A DNA stretch of 64,000 bases. It comes from Elusimicrobiota bacterium. GTDB taxonomy: Bacteria; Elusimicrobiota; Elusimicrobia; UBA1565; UBA9628. A model generated the notes under the pieces. It saw nothing but the letters and a program-made list of their open reading frames with translations, made no database searches and was not told where the DNA came from. The stretch spans positions 1 to 64,000 of the forward strand of contig JACPOW010000090.1 of the NCBI GenBank assembly GCA_016191335.1, read 5' to 3'. A program made the position numbers and the translations under genes. Shown here piece by piece: positions 9,274 to 18,677 of this stretch (its first letter is position 1; each line of letters starts with the position of its first letter).

Positions 9274-10065
9274 CTAGTGGCGCGAGGCTTCGTCGGGCCT
9301 CACCGCGAAGGCGGCGTTGAGCCCGATGAGCAGGAAGGTGGCCAGGAGCAGGCACACGGACAGGGCGTTGATCTCGGGGGTCACGCCGAACTTCATCATC
9401 GAGTAGATCTTGATCGGCATGGTGACGATGCCGATGCCCGCGACGAAGAACGAGGTCACGAAGTCCTGGAAGCTGACCGTGAAGGACAGCAGGGCCCCGG
9501 AGATGATGGCGGGCATGGCCAGCGGCAAGGTCACCTTCACGAAGGCCTGCCACTCGGTGGCGCCCAGGTCCATCGCGGCGTCCTCCAGGGACGACTCCTG
9601 CAGGGAGATCAGGCGCGCGCGCACGGCCGCGACGGTGTAGGGCAGGCAGATCAAGGCGTGGGAGCTGGCCAGGGCCATGAAGTCCAGCTCGTAGCCCGCC
9701 CGGACGAGGAAGGTGAGGATGCCGACGCCCAAGGCCACCTCGGGCATCATCAGCGGGACGTTGAGCAGGGCGTCGTAGGCCCCCCGCCCGCGGAAGGCCT
9801 TGTGCTTGACCATGGCGTAGGAGGCGAGCATGCCGAGCACGGCGGCGATGGCGGCGGCGGCCAGGGCGAGCTCGAGGGAGGTCAGCATCGCGCTCATGAG
9901 CTCCGCGTCGTGGAACAGGGCCGAGTACCACTTGAGGGTGAAGCCCCGCCACACCACGTTGCGGCGGGCGTCGTTGAAGGAGAAGACGAACATCACCGCC
10001 AGCGGCAGGTAGAGGAACCCGAACAGGGCCGCGCAGTAGACGCCCATCCCTCGCCCCTTCTTCAT
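9274..10065 (-). CDS. potC: spermidine/putrescine ABC transporter permease PotC
   Basis: A 263-residue inner-membrane permease with six predicted helices. It carries the EAA loop EDAAMDLGATEWQAFVKVTLPLAMP, which docks onto the ATPase. Like PotC it has the N-terminal FLYLPLAVMFVFSFN helix. The true start is the ATG at 10065, which overlaps the potB stop (ATGA). It forms the heteromeric channel with PotB. Substrate is inferred from the whole potADBC set. Confidence 0.88.
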   Translation of the reverse strand: MKKGRGMGVYCAALFGFLYLPLAVMFVFSFNDARRNVVWRGFTLKWYSALFHDAELMSAMLTSLELALAAAAIAAVLGMLASYAMVKHKAFRGRGAYDALLNVPLMMPEVALGVGILTFLVRAGYELDFMALASSHALICLPYTVAAVRARLISLQESSLEDAAMDLGATEWQAFVKVTLPLAMPAIISGALLSFTVSFQDFVTSFFVAGIGIVTMPIKIYSMMKFGVTPEINALSVCLLLATFLLIGLNAAFAVRPDEASRH

Positions 10066-10922
10066 GCCTTCTCCCAGCGCTGGTACAGCCACAGGCCGCC
10101 GACGAGGCCGGCGAGCAGCAGCGAGGTCAGGGCGGAGCCGAAAGGCCAGTCCTGGGCCATCATGAACTGGTTGGAGATGAGGTTGCCGAGCAGGTAGTAG
10201 CGCGGGCCTCCGAGGATCTCCACGGTCAAAAAGTCCCCGAGACAGGGGATGAAGGTCAGGATGCAGCCCGCGACGACGCCGGGAAGCGAGAGCGGCAAGG
10301 TGACCTTCCAGAAGGCCGTCCAGCGCCCGGCGCCGAGGTCGTAGGCGGCCTCGATGACGGAGCGCGGGACCTTGTCGAGGGAGGCGTACAGCGGGAGCAC
10401 GGTGAACGGCAGGTAGAAGTAGACGAGGCCGAGGAGGATGGCGAAGGGCGTGTACAGGAAGCCGATGGGCTCGGAGAGGAAGCCGAAGCGGATCAAGGCG
10501 GTGTTGAGGAGGCCCTCCTTGCCGAGCACGATCATCCAGGAGTAGTAGGCGACGAGGCAGGAGCTCCAGAACGGCACCATCAGGCCGACGAGCAGCGCGT
10601 TTCGCCAGCGCCCGGCGCGGAAGGTGAGGTAGTAGGCGAGCGGGTAGCCCAGGACGAGGCAGACGACGGTCGTGGCGGCGGCGAAGGCGAAGGTGCGGAA
10701 CAGGACGGGCAGGTACTTGGGGTCGAAGGCGCGCGCGTAGTTGTGGAGGCCGAACTCCCAGACGATGGCGCCGTAGGGTCCGTTCTTGGCGAAGGACAAG
10801 ACGATCAGGCCGCCGGCCGGGATGACCAGGAGGAAGATCAGCCACAGGGAGGCCGGGGCCAGCAGGAGGTGGCTCGCCAGGGGCTTGCGTCCGCCGAGGA
10901 GCCAGGAGAGCGCCTTGCCCAT
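10062..10922 (-). CDS. potB: spermidine/putrescine ABC transporter permease PotB
   Basis: A 286-residue permease with six membrane helices and the EAA loop VIEAAYDLGAGRWTAFWKVTLPLSLPGV. The long first periplasmic loop (SFAKNGPYGAIVWEFGLHNYARAF) is typical of PotB. The ATG at 10922 follows the potD stop directly (TAGATG). It partners PotC, PotA and PotD. Confidence 0.88.
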   Translation of the reverse strand: MGKALSWLLGGRKPLASHLLLAPASLWLIFLLVIPAGGLIVLSFAKNGPYGAIVWEFGLHNYARAFDPKYLPVLFRTFAFAAATTVVCLVLGYPLAYYLTFRAGRWRNALLVGLMVPFWSSCLVAYYSWMIVLGKEGLLNTALIRFGFLSEPIGFLYTPFAILLGLVYFYLPFTVLPLYASLDKVPRSVIEAAYDLGAGRWTAFWKVTLPLSLPGVVAGCILTFIPCLGDFLTVEILGGPRYYLLGNLISNQFMMAQDWPFGSALTSLLLAGLVGGLWLYQRWEKA

Positions 10923-11981
10923 CTAGGCCACTTTCACGTCGGCCCAGGTCTGGCTCCACAGCTCGCTCTGCTCGCTGTCGAGGACGTGGTGGAGCTGGAG
11001 CTGCTTCATGAGGGCCGGCGTCGGGTACACGCGCGGGTCCTTGAGGAGGACCTTGTCGACCTCGGGCTGGGCGGCCTGGTTGGGCGTGGCGTAGCGCACG
11101 GAGTTGGCGATGCCCGCGGCGACCGAGGGCTCGAGCAGGTAGTCGATGAGCCTCAGGGTGTCGGCGCGATGGCGCGAGCCGCGCATGATCGCGAGGCAGT
11201 CCACCCACATGTAGGTGCCTTCCTTGGGGATCACGTAGTCGAGGTCGGGGTTCTCGCGCGCGGTCTGGAACAGGTCGCCGGACCAGGTCATGGCCAGGTC
11301 GATCTCCCCCGCCACGAGGCTGTTGAGGTAGGAGGCGCTCGAGTACTGCTTGACCAGGGGCTTCTGCTTCACGAGCAGCTCGCGGATCTTCTTGAAATCC
11401 TCGGGGTCTCGGGTCGTCTGCGGGATCTTGAGCAATTGCATCGCGACCGAGATGCAGTCGCGGACGTTGTCGAGCATGGAGACGCGGTCCTTGTACTGCG
11501 GGTCCCACAGGTCCCACCAGGAGGTCGGGGCCTTCTTGATCTTCTTCTTGTTGTAGGCGATGCCGGTCGTGCCCCACAGGTAGGGCACCGTCGTCTCGTC
11601 GGGGTCGTACACCGGCCGGCGGAAGCGCGGGCCCAGGTTGTCGAGGTTCTTGAGCGTGCCGGCGGGCACGGGCTCGATGAGGTTCATCGACTTGAAGCGC
11701 GGGATCAGGTAGTCGCCGACGACGATCAGGTCGTAGCCGCGCGCGCCGGCGCGCAGCTTGGTGAACATCTCGTCCTCGTCGGCGAACAGGTCGTAGCGCA
11801 CGTCCACGCCGGTGCGCTTGGTGAACTCGGGCAAGGTGTCCTTGCCGATGTAGTTCGACCAGTTGAAGAAGTTGACGACGCGCTTGTCGTCGGCGCGGCG
11901 GCAGGCCGCGAGCAGGGCCGGCATGAGCGGCGCGAGGATGGCCGCCTTCAGGAATGAGCGGCGGGAAACCGGCTCAGCCAT
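10923..11981 (-). CDS. potD: polyamine-binding lipoprotein PotD
   Basis: A 352-residue solute-binding protein. The N terminus has a twin-arginine motif (SRRSFLKAA) and a lipobox (LLAAC), so it is probably a Tat-exported lipoprotein. The mature protein starts with the PotD-like [25 protein letters not shown]. Later it shows [13 protein letters not shown] and [11 protein letters not shown], matching the polyamine-binding fold. It overlaps the potA stop by 8 bases. Gene order A-D-B-C differs from the common A-B-C-D, but the set is complete. Confidence 0.87.
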   Translation of the reverse strand: MAEPVSRRSFLKAAILAPLMPALLAACRRADDKRVVNFFNWSNYIGKDTLPEFTKRTGVDVRYDLFADEDEMFTKLRAGARGYDLIVVGDYLIPRFKSMNLIEPVPAGTLKNLDNLGPRFRRPVYDPDETTVPYLWGTTGIAYNKKKIKKAPTSWWDLWDPQYKDRVSMLDNVRDCISVAMQLLKIPQTTRDPEDFKKIRELLVKQKPLVKQYSSASYLNSLVAGEIDLAMTWSGDLFQTARENPDLDYVIPKEGTYMWVDCLAIMRGSRHRADTLRLIDYLLEPSVAAGIANSVRYATPNQAAQPEVDKVLLKDPRVYPTPALMKQLQLHHVLDSEQSELWSQTWADVKVA

Positions 11982-13116
11982 TGTCCCGTTCGAGGATGTA
12001 CACGTCCTCGGGGTCCACGGCCGCGATGACGGGCACGTCCATGTCGTCGTGGACGGCGTAGCGGTCGCCGCCCGCCCAGGCGATGGTCAGGCGCTCGGGG
12101 TTCTTCTTGAACATCTGCAGGTAGATCTGGCAGGCGTCGCCGAGGAAGACGGTGTCCTTGAGGATCGCGTCGAAGCGGATGAGGCCGAACGGGAGCTCGT
12201 CCTTGTAGAAGACCTTCACGCGCTCCGGGCGGATGGCGACCTTCACGCGCGCTCCGATCCCGGGCAGGGACTCGTTGGCGTCCAGGGGGACGTTGAGCTC
12301 GTGCTCATCCTCGAGCAGCAGGTGCGCGCGGCCCGGCTCCCCGCGCAGGACCTTGGCGGAGAAGATGTTGGCGCCGCCGATGAAGTCGGCGACGAAGGAG
12401 GTCTTCGGCATCTCGTAGATCTCGCCGGGGGTGCCGACCTGCTCGATGCGCCCGTGGTTGAAGACGGCGATGCGGTCGGACATCGTCATCGCCTCCTCCT
12501 GGTCGTGCGTGACGTAGATGAAGGCGATGCCCAGGCGCCGCTGGAGGCCCTTGAGCTCGAGCTGCATCTCCTTGCGCAGCTTGAGGTCGAGCGCGCCGAG
12601 CGGCTCGTCGAGGAGCAGCACCGCGGGGCGGCCGGCGATGGCGCGGGCCAGCGCCACGCGCTGCATCTGGCCGCCGGACATGGATTGGATGCGGCGGGAT
12701 TCGAAGCCGGAGAGCTTGACCATGGCCAGCGCCTCGGGCACGCGCTTCTTGATCTCGTCCTCCGGCACCTTGTCCATGCGCATGCCGAAGGCGATGTTGT
12801 CGGCGACGCTCAGGTGCGGGAACAGCGCGTAGTGCTGGAAGACGGTGTGCACGTCGCGGTCGTAGGCGGGAGTGTCGGTGACGTCCGCGCCGCTCAGGCG
12901 CACGCGGCCGCCGTCGGGCGACTCGAAGCCGGCGATGATGCGCAGGGTCGTGGTCTTGCCGCAGCCGGAGGGGCCGAGGATGGTCAGGATCTCGCCCCGC
13001 GCAACCGCCAGGGACACGTCGCGCACGACCGTGAGCGGCCCGTAGGATTTGGAGACGCCGGACAGGCAAAGATAGTCCGCCGGCGCCGGCGACGCGGCGG
13101 ACTCCGGTGGGTCCAT
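11974..13116 (-). CDS. potA: polyamine ABC transporter ATPase PotA
   Basis: A 380-residue ATPase. Walker [10 protein letters not shown] lies near residues 52-60, the signature [14 protein letters not shown] follows, then Walker [15 protein letters not shown]-terminal TOBE-type regulatory domain occupies about 275-380. The start is placed at the ATG at 13116, which has GGAG 7 bases upstream; the reading frame continues upstream only as the shadow of the aminotransferase gene. It energises PotB/PotC. Confidence 0.9.
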   Translation of the reverse strand: MDPPESAASPAPADYLCLSGVSKSYGPLTVVRDVSLAVARGEILTILGPSGCGKTTTLRIIAGFESPDGGRVRLSGADVTDTPAYDRDVHTVFQHYALFPHLSVADNIAFGMRMDKVPEDEIKKRVPEALAMVKLSGFESRRIQSMSGGQMQRVALARAIAGRPAVLLLDEPLGALDLKLRKEMQLELKGLQRRLGIAFIYVTHDQEEAMTMSDRIAVFNHGRIEQVGTPGEIYEMPKTSFVADFIGGANIFSAKVLRGEPGRAHLLLEDEHELNVPLDANESLPGIGARVKVAIRPERVKVFYKDELPFGLIRFDAILKDTVFLGDACQIYLQMFKKNPERLTIAWAGGDRYAVHDDMDVPVIAAVDPEDVYILERDNG

Positions 13117-13139
13117 GGTGATCTCCGTCGAGCGTGCGG

Positions 13140-14072
13140 CTATGACGTCCCTCCGTCGAGGATCACCTCCACGGCGGCGAGGCCGACGGCGCAGGCCAGG
13201 GGGCTGCCGCCGAAGGTCGAGCCGTGCGTGCCGGGCGTGAACAGCCCCAGCACCTCGTCGTCGGCGCAGACGGCCGACACCGGATAGAGGCCTCCCGACA
13301 GCGCCTTGCCCAGGATGTACAGGTCGGGCGTCACCGATTCGTGCTCGCAGGCGAACAGCTTGCCCGTGCGCCCAAGCCCGGTTTGGATCTCGTCGGCGCA
13401 CATCAGCACGCGCCGCTCGGAGCAGATCCCGCGCACGGCGGCGAGCCAGCCCTCGGGCGGTATGATGACGCCGGCCTCGCCCTGGATGGGCTCGAACAGG
13501 AAGCCGACCGTGTTCTGCGTGATCGCCCGCTCGAGGGCGGCGGCGTCGCCGTAGGGGATCATCTTGAAGCCCGGCGTCGCGGGGCCGAAGCCCTCGCGCG
13601 AGCCCCCGTCGCTGGAGAAGCCGACGATGGTGGTCGTGCGCCCGTGGAAGTTGTCCGCGCAGACGATGATCTCGGCCTTGTCCTCGGGGACGTTCTTGCG
13701 GCGGTAGCCCCACAGGCGCATGGCCTTGATCGCGGTCTCCACCGCCTCCGCGCCGGAGTTCATGGGCAGGGCCCGCTCCTTGCCGGTGATCCGGCACAGA
13801 AGCTCCAGGAACGGCCCGAGGCGCTCGTTGTGGAAGGCGCGCGAGGTCAAGGTCACCAGGCCCAGCTGCTTCTTGGCGGCGGCGACGATCTTCGGATGGT
13901 TGTGCCCCTGGTTGAGGGCGGAGTAGGCGGACAGGAAATCGAAGTACTTCTTCCCCTCCACGTCCCAGACGAAAGGTCCCTTGGCGCGCGCGATGGCGAC
14001 GGGCAGGGGATGGTAGTTGTGCGCGCCGAACTTGTCGACGAGCGCGATCAGTCCGTCTGTTTTGGTGGTCAT
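13140..14072 (-). CDS. rocD: ornithine aminotransferase-like protein, C-terminally truncated
   Basis: A 310-residue class-III PLP aminotransferase closest by eye to ornithine-oxo-acid aminotransferase ([40 protein letters not shown]). The cofactor lysine lies in [11 protein letters not shown]. Family members are about 390-400 residues; this one stops after [14 protein letters not shown], so about 90 residues of the small C-terminal domain are missing. Only 23 bases separate the stop from potA, leaving no room for a frameshifted remainder. The ATG at 14072 overlaps the preceding gene (ATGA). It may be a decayed gene within a live operon. Confidence 0.8.
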   Translation of the reverse strand: MTTKTDGLIALVDKFGAHNYHPLPVAIARAKGPFVWDVEGKKYFDFLSAYSALNQGHNHPKIVAAAKKQLGLVTLTSRAFHNERLGPFLELLCRITGKERALPMNSGAEAVETAIKAMRLWGYRRKNVPEDKAEIIVCADNFHGRTTTIVGFSSDGGSREGFGPATPGFKMIPYGDAAALERAITQNTVGFLFEPIQGEAGVIIPPEGWLAAVRGICSERRVLMCADEIQTGLGRTGKLFACEHESVTPDLYILGKALSGGLYPVSAVCADDEVLGLFTPGTHGSTFGGSPLACAVGLAAVEVILDGGTS

Positions 14073-14431
14073 GCGAGTAGGGGACGGCCGCCGGCGAGGC
14101 GCAGGCCGAAGGCGATCAGGAAGGCGCCGGGGACCCAGGCGCGCCCGAGGCTCGAGGCGATGACGAGCAGGCCCAGGCCGATGGTGAAATCGAGCATCGG
14201 GCCGCCGTGGAACACATTCCGTTTTGCCGTTGAAAAAAAGATGTAGCCGTAGCCGCTGACGACGAGGGCCACGAACTGGGCGTAATACAGGAGGCTCCAC
14301 GCCGGCCCGCTGAGGGCGACGGGGTTCGGCCCGTACGCGGAGAGCCAGGTCATCGCCAGCGGGGCCAGCGAGAGCACCCCGAAGCCCGCGCAAAGGAGCC
14401 CGAGGCGGTTGCGCTGCCCGGCGGGGCTCAC
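14069..14431 (-). CDS. small membrane protein
   Basis: A 120-residue protein with four likely membrane helices and no known motif. It starts at GTG 14431, overlapping the previous stop (GTGA), and overlaps the next start (ATGA). It lies between the Pro-rich membrane protein and the truncated ornithine aminotransferase. I do not recognise it; it may modulate the transporter or be a lineage-specific protein. Confidence 0.55.
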   Translation of the reverse strand: MSPAGQRNRLGLLCAGFGVLSLAPLAMTWLSAYGPNPVALSGPAWSLLYYAQFVALVVSGYGYIFFSTAKRNVFHGGPMLDFTIGLGLLVIASSLGRAWVPGAFLIAFGLRLAGGRPLLA

Positions 14432-15168
14432 AGCTCCCCCTCGGCGCGCACCGGCGCGTCCTTGATGCCGGTCGCGTAGAACAGGTAGAGGACGCCGAGG
14501 ACCATCACGACGAGGGCCGCGCCGACCTGGAGCTTGCGCTCCTTGGTCCAGAACACGACCTCGGGGACGGTGAGCTGGGCGATGGGGGCGGGCTTGAGGT
14601 GCTCCGGCTCGGCCGCGGGCCTCTCGATCAGGGCGATGCCGGACGCGCCCGCGGCGGGGGCGGGCGGCGGGGCGGCGGGCGCCGCGGCCGGCGGCGCCTC
14701 CTCCTCGACGACGCGGTGCTTGATGCGGGAGAAGCGCCCGTCGTTGCGCACGGCGTTCGAGGCGAAGCGCGACTCCATCGTCCGGTCCTGGAGGCGCGGC
14801 ATCTCCTTCTTCTTGGCCTTCGGCTCTGGCGGGGGCGGCGGCGGCTCGTACTTGGGCGGGGCCTCCTCGCCGGAGACTCCGACGACGGCCACTCCCGCCT
14901 TGCTCAGACCCGGCTCGGGCTTGAGCATCATGCTCGACGGCACGGGCCCGGCCTGGCGGCGCACGCCCTGAGGCAGCGGCACGTCGATGACGGGCTGCGG
15001 CTCGTCCGGAGCCGCCGCGGCGACCGGGGCGGGCCGCGCCGCCTCGCGGCGGAACTCGATCACGTTCTGGATGCAGAACATGGCCGCCATCCCGGCCAGG
15101 ACGGCGGCCGTGACCTGGGCGAAGCGCGCCTTGGTCGGCGCGACGCGCCGCGGATTGAGCTCAGGCAT
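14428..15168 (-). CDS. Pro-rich protein with two membrane helices
   Basis: A 246-residue protein with one helix near the N terminus (about 17-33, [16 protein letters not shown]) and one near the C terminus (about 212-232, [19 protein letters not shown]). They are joined by a Pro/Ala/Glu-rich linker with a run of seven prolines. The topology suggests a periplasmic tether between two membrane anchors, like proteins of the TonB or divisome kind, but no domain is recognisable. It overlaps the aminotransferase start by 8 bases. Confidence 0.55.
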   Translation of the reverse strand: MPELNPRRVAPTKARFAQVTAAVLAGMAAMFCIQNVIEFRREAARPAPVAAAAPDEPQPVIDVPLPQGVRRQAGPVPSSMMLKPEPGLSKAGVAVVGVSGEEAPPKYEPPPPPPEPKAKKKEMPRLQDRTMESRFASNAVRNDGRFSRIKHRVVEEEAPPAAAPAAPPPAPAAGASGIALIERPAAEPEHLKPAPIAQLTVPEVVFWTKERKLQVGAALVVMVLGVLYLFYATGIKDAPVRAEGEL

Positions 15169-16492
15169 CCTTGAGGGCCTGCTCGAGCGCCGCCACGGTC
15201 CGGTCGGCGTCCGCGAGGGTCCAGCACAGCGGGGGCTGTATGCGCAGCGTGTTCCCCTCGAGGCCGCCCTTGCCGACGAGCACGCCCTGGTCCTTCATGG
15301 ACTCGACGACGCGGATGGTGAGGTCGGGCGCGAACTCCTTCGACTTGCGGTCCTTGACGAGCTCGACGCCGACCATGAGGCCCATGCCGCGCACGTCGCC
15401 CACGCGCTCATCCTTGAGCTGGAGCTTCTTGAGGCCGGACATCAGCCGGTCGCCGACCTTCCTGGAGTTGCCGGCGAGGTCGTCCTTCTCGACGACGTCC
15501 ATCACCGCCTCGGCCGCGGCGATCGCCATGGGGCCGCCGCCGAAGGTGTTGTAGTGCAGCAGGCCCTTCATCGACTCCGCGATGGCCTTCGTCGTGATGA
15601 TCGCGCCGATCGGGTAGCCGTTGCCGAGGCCCTTGGCCATGACGATGATGTCGGGCTTGGCGCCGTAGTGCTTGATGCCGAAGTAATGGTCTCCGGTGCG
15701 GCCGACGCCGGCCTGCACCTCGTCGCAGATGAAGAGGCCGCCGTGCTTGTGCACGAGGTCCACCGCGGCCTTGAAGTACTCCCGGCCGGGCGTGATGAGG
15801 CCGCCGACGCCCATGATGGTCTCGCCGTAGAACGCGGCGATCTTGCCCTGCGTCGAGGTCTTCAGCGTAGCCTCGAGGCCCTTGATGGCGGCGGCGGTGC
15901 TCTGCTCGGGCGTGCCGTCGAAGCGGAACGCGTAGTCGGTCGGGGTGAAGGACACGCCGACGGGGTAGGGCGCCTGGTTGCGCCAGTTGTGCTGGCCGGT
16001 GAGCGCCGTCGTCAGCAAGGTGCGGCCGTGGTAGGAGCGCTGCACCGCGACGAGCTCGTGCCGGCCGGTGTAGGTCTTCGCCACGAAGGCGGCCATCTCG
16101 TTGGCCTCGGAGCCGGAGTTCGTGAAGAAGCAGACCTCCATGTCGGGGTTGACGGTCTTGGCCTTGTCGGCGAGGCGCTTGGCGAACCCGCCGACGGCGG
16201 GGTGCAGGTACAGCGGCGGCTCGTGCTGGAGCTCGTCGATCTGCGCCTTGAGCTTGGAGACGAAATGGGGGTGCGAGTGGCCGATCGAGACGGTCGCCAC
16301 GCCGGCGAAGCCGTCGAGGTATTCCTTGCCGTTCTCGTCGTAGAGGAACTGCATCTTGCCGGTGATGATCTGGATGGGCTTGGCGAACATCGGCCCGGGC
16401 AGCGGCATGAGGTGCGCGGCGCGCTGGGCGGCGACGTCCGCGGTGGACGCGGGGGTCTTGGCGGCTTTGGGGGCGGCGGTCTTGGGGCTCAT
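15161..16492 (-). CDS. class-III aminotransferase (AGXT2 / beta-alanine or 3-aminoisobutyrate type)
   Basis: A 443-residue PLP-dependent aminotransferase. It has TNSGSEANE (cofactor phosphate), SYHGRT, FICDEVQAGVGRTG (Asp on the pyridine nitrogen) and the Schiff-base lysine in IVMAKGLGNGYPIGA. Order and motifs match alanine-glyoxylate/3-aminoisobutyrate-pyruvate aminotransferases. With the pyrimidine-breakdown genes downstream it could transaminate beta-alanine or 3-aminoisobutyrate to the semialdehyde. GGAGG lies before the ATG at 16492. The exact substrate is inference. Confidence 0.8.
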   Translation of the reverse strand: MSPKTAAPKAAKTPASTADVAAQRAAHLMPLPGPMFAKPIQIITGKMQFLYDENGKEYLDGFAGVATVSIGHSHPHFVSKLKAQIDELQHEPPLYLHPAVGGFAKRLADKAKTVNPDMEVCFFTNSGSEANEMAAFVAKTYTGRHELVAVQRSYHGRTLLTTALTGQHNWRNQAPYPVGVSFTPTDYAFRFDGTPEQSTAAAIKGLEATLKTSTQGKIAAFYGETIMGVGGLITPGREYFKAAVDLVHKHGGLFICDEVQAGVGRTGDHYFGIKHYGAKPDIIVMAKGLGNGYPIGAIITTKAIAESMKGLLHYNTFGGGPMAIAAAEAVMDVVEKDDLAGNSRKVGDRLMSGLKKLQLKDERVGDVRGMGLMVGVELVKDRKSKEFAPDLTIRVVESMKDQGVLVGKGGLEGNTLRIQPPLCWTLADADRTVAALEQALKDA

Positions 16493-17103
16493 GCGGGTTT
16501 CCTCCGGAATTTGGCGTCGAGAGACAGGGCCAGGCAGATGCCGGCCCCGGACAGCAGGCCGTCCATGAGATTCACGGGCGACGGCAGAAAGGAGACCGGG
16601 CTCCAGCGCGTCTTGGCGTAGGACGGCACGGCCCAGAGCAGGAAGGAGAGGACGCCGTAGGCGCTCAGAGAGCCGACGGTCGCCGCGAGCGCTCCGCGCC
16701 ACCAAGAGGTCGCGGCGCTCATCGCCCCGAGCGAGGCGATCGTGCCCCAGATCGAGACGGTGTACACCGAGGCCACCGCCAGCTGCCACTGGAAGGTCCC
16801 CGGCAGGCCGCGCGGCATGCCCCAGCCGGAGTAGCGCGTCAGGCCCGCCATGACGACGGTGATGCCCAGCAGGGGGCCCAGGAGGCCGACGAGGGCCGTC
16901 GCGGCGCGCCGGCCCGCGGCCGCTCCGATGGCGGCGTAGAACACCCCGGTGTACAGGGCGATCAGGAAGAACTGCGGCCCGTACGGCCCGCGCAGGAAGC
17001 CCTCGCCGCCGGCGCGGTCGGCGAGCGTGCTGAGCACGTGCGCCAGGGCGGCGCCGAGGAATCCGGCCCCTCCCCCTCCCACGATGGCGGCGAATGGCGT
17101 CAC
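16489..17103 (-). CDS. polytopic membrane protein
   Basis: A 204-residue protein with about five or six hydrophobic segments and short loops. A GTG start at 17103 has AAGGA five bases upstream and follows the aldehyde dehydrogenase stop by 8 bases. Its stop overlaps the aminotransferase start (ATGA). No family is recognised. Its position between two catabolic enzymes suggests a transporter or accessory role, but nothing in the sequence shows this. Confidence 0.55.
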   Translation of the reverse strand: MTPFAAIVGGGGAGFLGAALAHVLSTLADRAGGEGFLRGPYGPQFFLIALYTGVFYAAIGAAAGRRAATALVGLLGPLLGITVVMAGLTRYSGWGMPRGLPGTFQWQLAVASVYTVSIWGTIASLGAMSAATSWWRGALAATVGSLSAYGVLSFLLWAVPSYAKTRWSPVSFLPSPVNLMDGLLSGAGICLALSLDAKFRRKPA

Positions 17104-17111
17104 GGTGATCC

Positions 17112-18623
17112 TTAGTAGAGGTTGGAGGCCCGGCGCGCGCCGGTGTAGTCCAGGAACACGGTCTTCTGCTCGGTGAAGAAGTGCATGCCTTCCTTCGCCA
17201 TCTCGCGCTCCCCGACGCCGGAGCCCTTCACGCCGCCGAAGGGCACCTGGGCCTCTCCGCCGATGGTCGGGCTGTTCAGGTGCACCATGCCCGCCTCGAT
17301 CTCCTCGGTGAAGCGCATCGCGAGGGTCAGGTCCTGGGAGTAGAACGCGCAGGTCAGGCCGAAGGGGCAATCGTTCGCGAGCTCGACGGCCTTGTCGAAG
17401 TCGTCGGTGCGCGTCACGGCCAGCACCGGTCCGAACACCTCTTCCTGCCACAGGCGCGACTTCGGGCTCACGCCGTCGAAGATGGTCGGCTCGACGAACC
17501 AGCCGTGGGCGTAGTCGCCGGTCGTGATGCGGTTGCCGCCGCACAGGAGCTTGGCGCCCTCCTTCTTGCCGATGGCGATGTACTCCAGGTCGGTGTTCAT
17601 CTGGCTCTCGTCGACGGCCGGGCCCATGCCGCTGGCCTTGTCGAGGCCGGGACCGACCTTGATCTTGGCCACCTCGGCGAGCAGCATCTTGAGGAACTGG
17701 TCGGCGATCTTGGTGTGCAGGATCAGGCGCGAGGTCGCGGTGCAGCGCTGGCCCGTCGAGCCGAACGCGCCCTTCATCACGCCCGCGAGAGCGAGCTCGA
17801 GGTCGGCGTCGTCCCAGATGACGGCCGGGTTCTTTCCGCCCATCTCGCAGACGACCGGGATGCCGCGCGCGCCGGCGATGGTGTGCACGCGCTTGCCGAT
17901 CTCGTTGGAGCCGGTGAACGACACGGCCTTGATGCGCGGCTCCTCGACGAGGATGTCGCCCATGGCCGAGCCGGCGCCCATCACGAGGTTGAGCACGCCC
18001 GGCGGAAGCCCGGCGTCCTCGAAGGCCTTGACGATGCCGACCGCGAGCGCGGGCACGAGCGAGGCGGGCTTGAAGACGACGGTGCAGCCGGAGATCAGGG
18101 CCGGGGCGATCTTCCACGCCGGGATCGCGAAGGGGAAGTTCCAGGGCGTGATGATGGACACGACGCCGCGCGGGTGGCGGGTGGTGTAGAGCAGGTTCTT
18201 GGCGAGCTCGGAAGGCTGGGTGATGCCGCCCATGCGCAGGCCCTCGCCGGCGAACCACTCGATCAAGGTGATGCCCTTCTCCATCTCGCCGAGCGCCTCG
18301 GGCAGGATCTTGCCCTGCTCGAGCGACATCAGCCGGGCCAGCTCCTCCTTGCGCTCGCGCAGGATGAGCGCGGCCTTCATCAGGATGCGGCCGCGGGCGG
18401 GCGGCGTCGTCGCCTTCCACCCCGGGAACGCCTTCTGCGCGGCGTCGATCGCCTTCAGGACGTCGCTCTTGTCGGCGCCCTTCACCTTGCCCAGGACCTG
18501 GCGGTTGTCCGCCGGATTGGTGGAGACGATCTCGCGGGAGGACGAGCCGTCCACCCATTTTCCGGCGATGTACTGCTTCAGAATGGAGACTTCGGGCGTG
18601 GTTTTGGTGGCGGTGGGGGTCAT
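17112..18623 (-). CDS. NAD(P)-dependent aldehyde dehydrogenase
   Basis: A 503-residue aldehyde dehydrogenase of normal length. ITPWNFPFAIPAWK and FTGSNEIGK form the cofactor site; the general base is Glu260 (CEMGGKNPA) and the nucleophile Cys294 (GSTGQRCTA). The C terminus has EVFGPVLAV and PFGGVKGSGVG. It resembles succinate-semialdehyde and 2-oxoglutarate-semialdehyde dehydrogenases. Given the neighbouring aminotransferases it may oxidise the semialdehydes they form. It heads the run of overlapping genes down to 8775 and is predicted to start at the first base of its mRNA. Confidence 0.88.
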   Translation of the reverse strand: MTPTATKTTPEVSILKQYIAGKWVDGSSSREIVSTNPADNRQVLGKVKGADKSDVLKAIDAAQKAFPGWKATTPPARGRILMKAALILRERKEELARLMSLEQGKILPEALGEMEKGITLIEWFAGEGLRMGGITQPSELAKNLLYTTRHPRGVVSIITPWNFPFAIPAWKIAPALISGCTVVFKPASLVPALAVGIVKAFEDAGLPPGVLNLVMGAGSAMGDILVEEPRIKAVSFTGSNEIGKRVHTIAGARGIPVVCEMGGKNPAVIWDDADLELALAGVMKGAFGSTGQRCTATSRLILHTKIADQFLKMLLAEVAKIKVGPGLDKASGMGPAVDESQMNTDLEYIAIGKKEGAKLLCGGNRITTGDYAHGWFVEPTIFDGVSPKSRLWQEEVFGPVLAVTRTDDFDKAVELANDCPFGLTCAFYSQDLTLAMRFTEEIEAGMVHLNSPTIGGEAQVPFGGVKGSGVGEREMAKEGMHFFTEQKTVFLDYTGARRASNLY

Positions 18624-18629
18624 GACGGG

Positions 18630-18638
18630 ATTATAACA
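18630..18638 (-). promoter_or_regulatory. extended -10 promoter of the aldehyde dehydrogenase operon
   Basis: Minus-strand TGT followed by a perfect TATAAT (18630-18635) places the transcription start at 18623, the A of the ATG. No -35 is seen, consistent with an extended -10 promoter and a leaderless mRNA. Confidence 0.65.
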
Positions 18639-18677
18639 ATTCCTCGACGAGCGGCCCTCTTCATTTTGTGACCGAAA

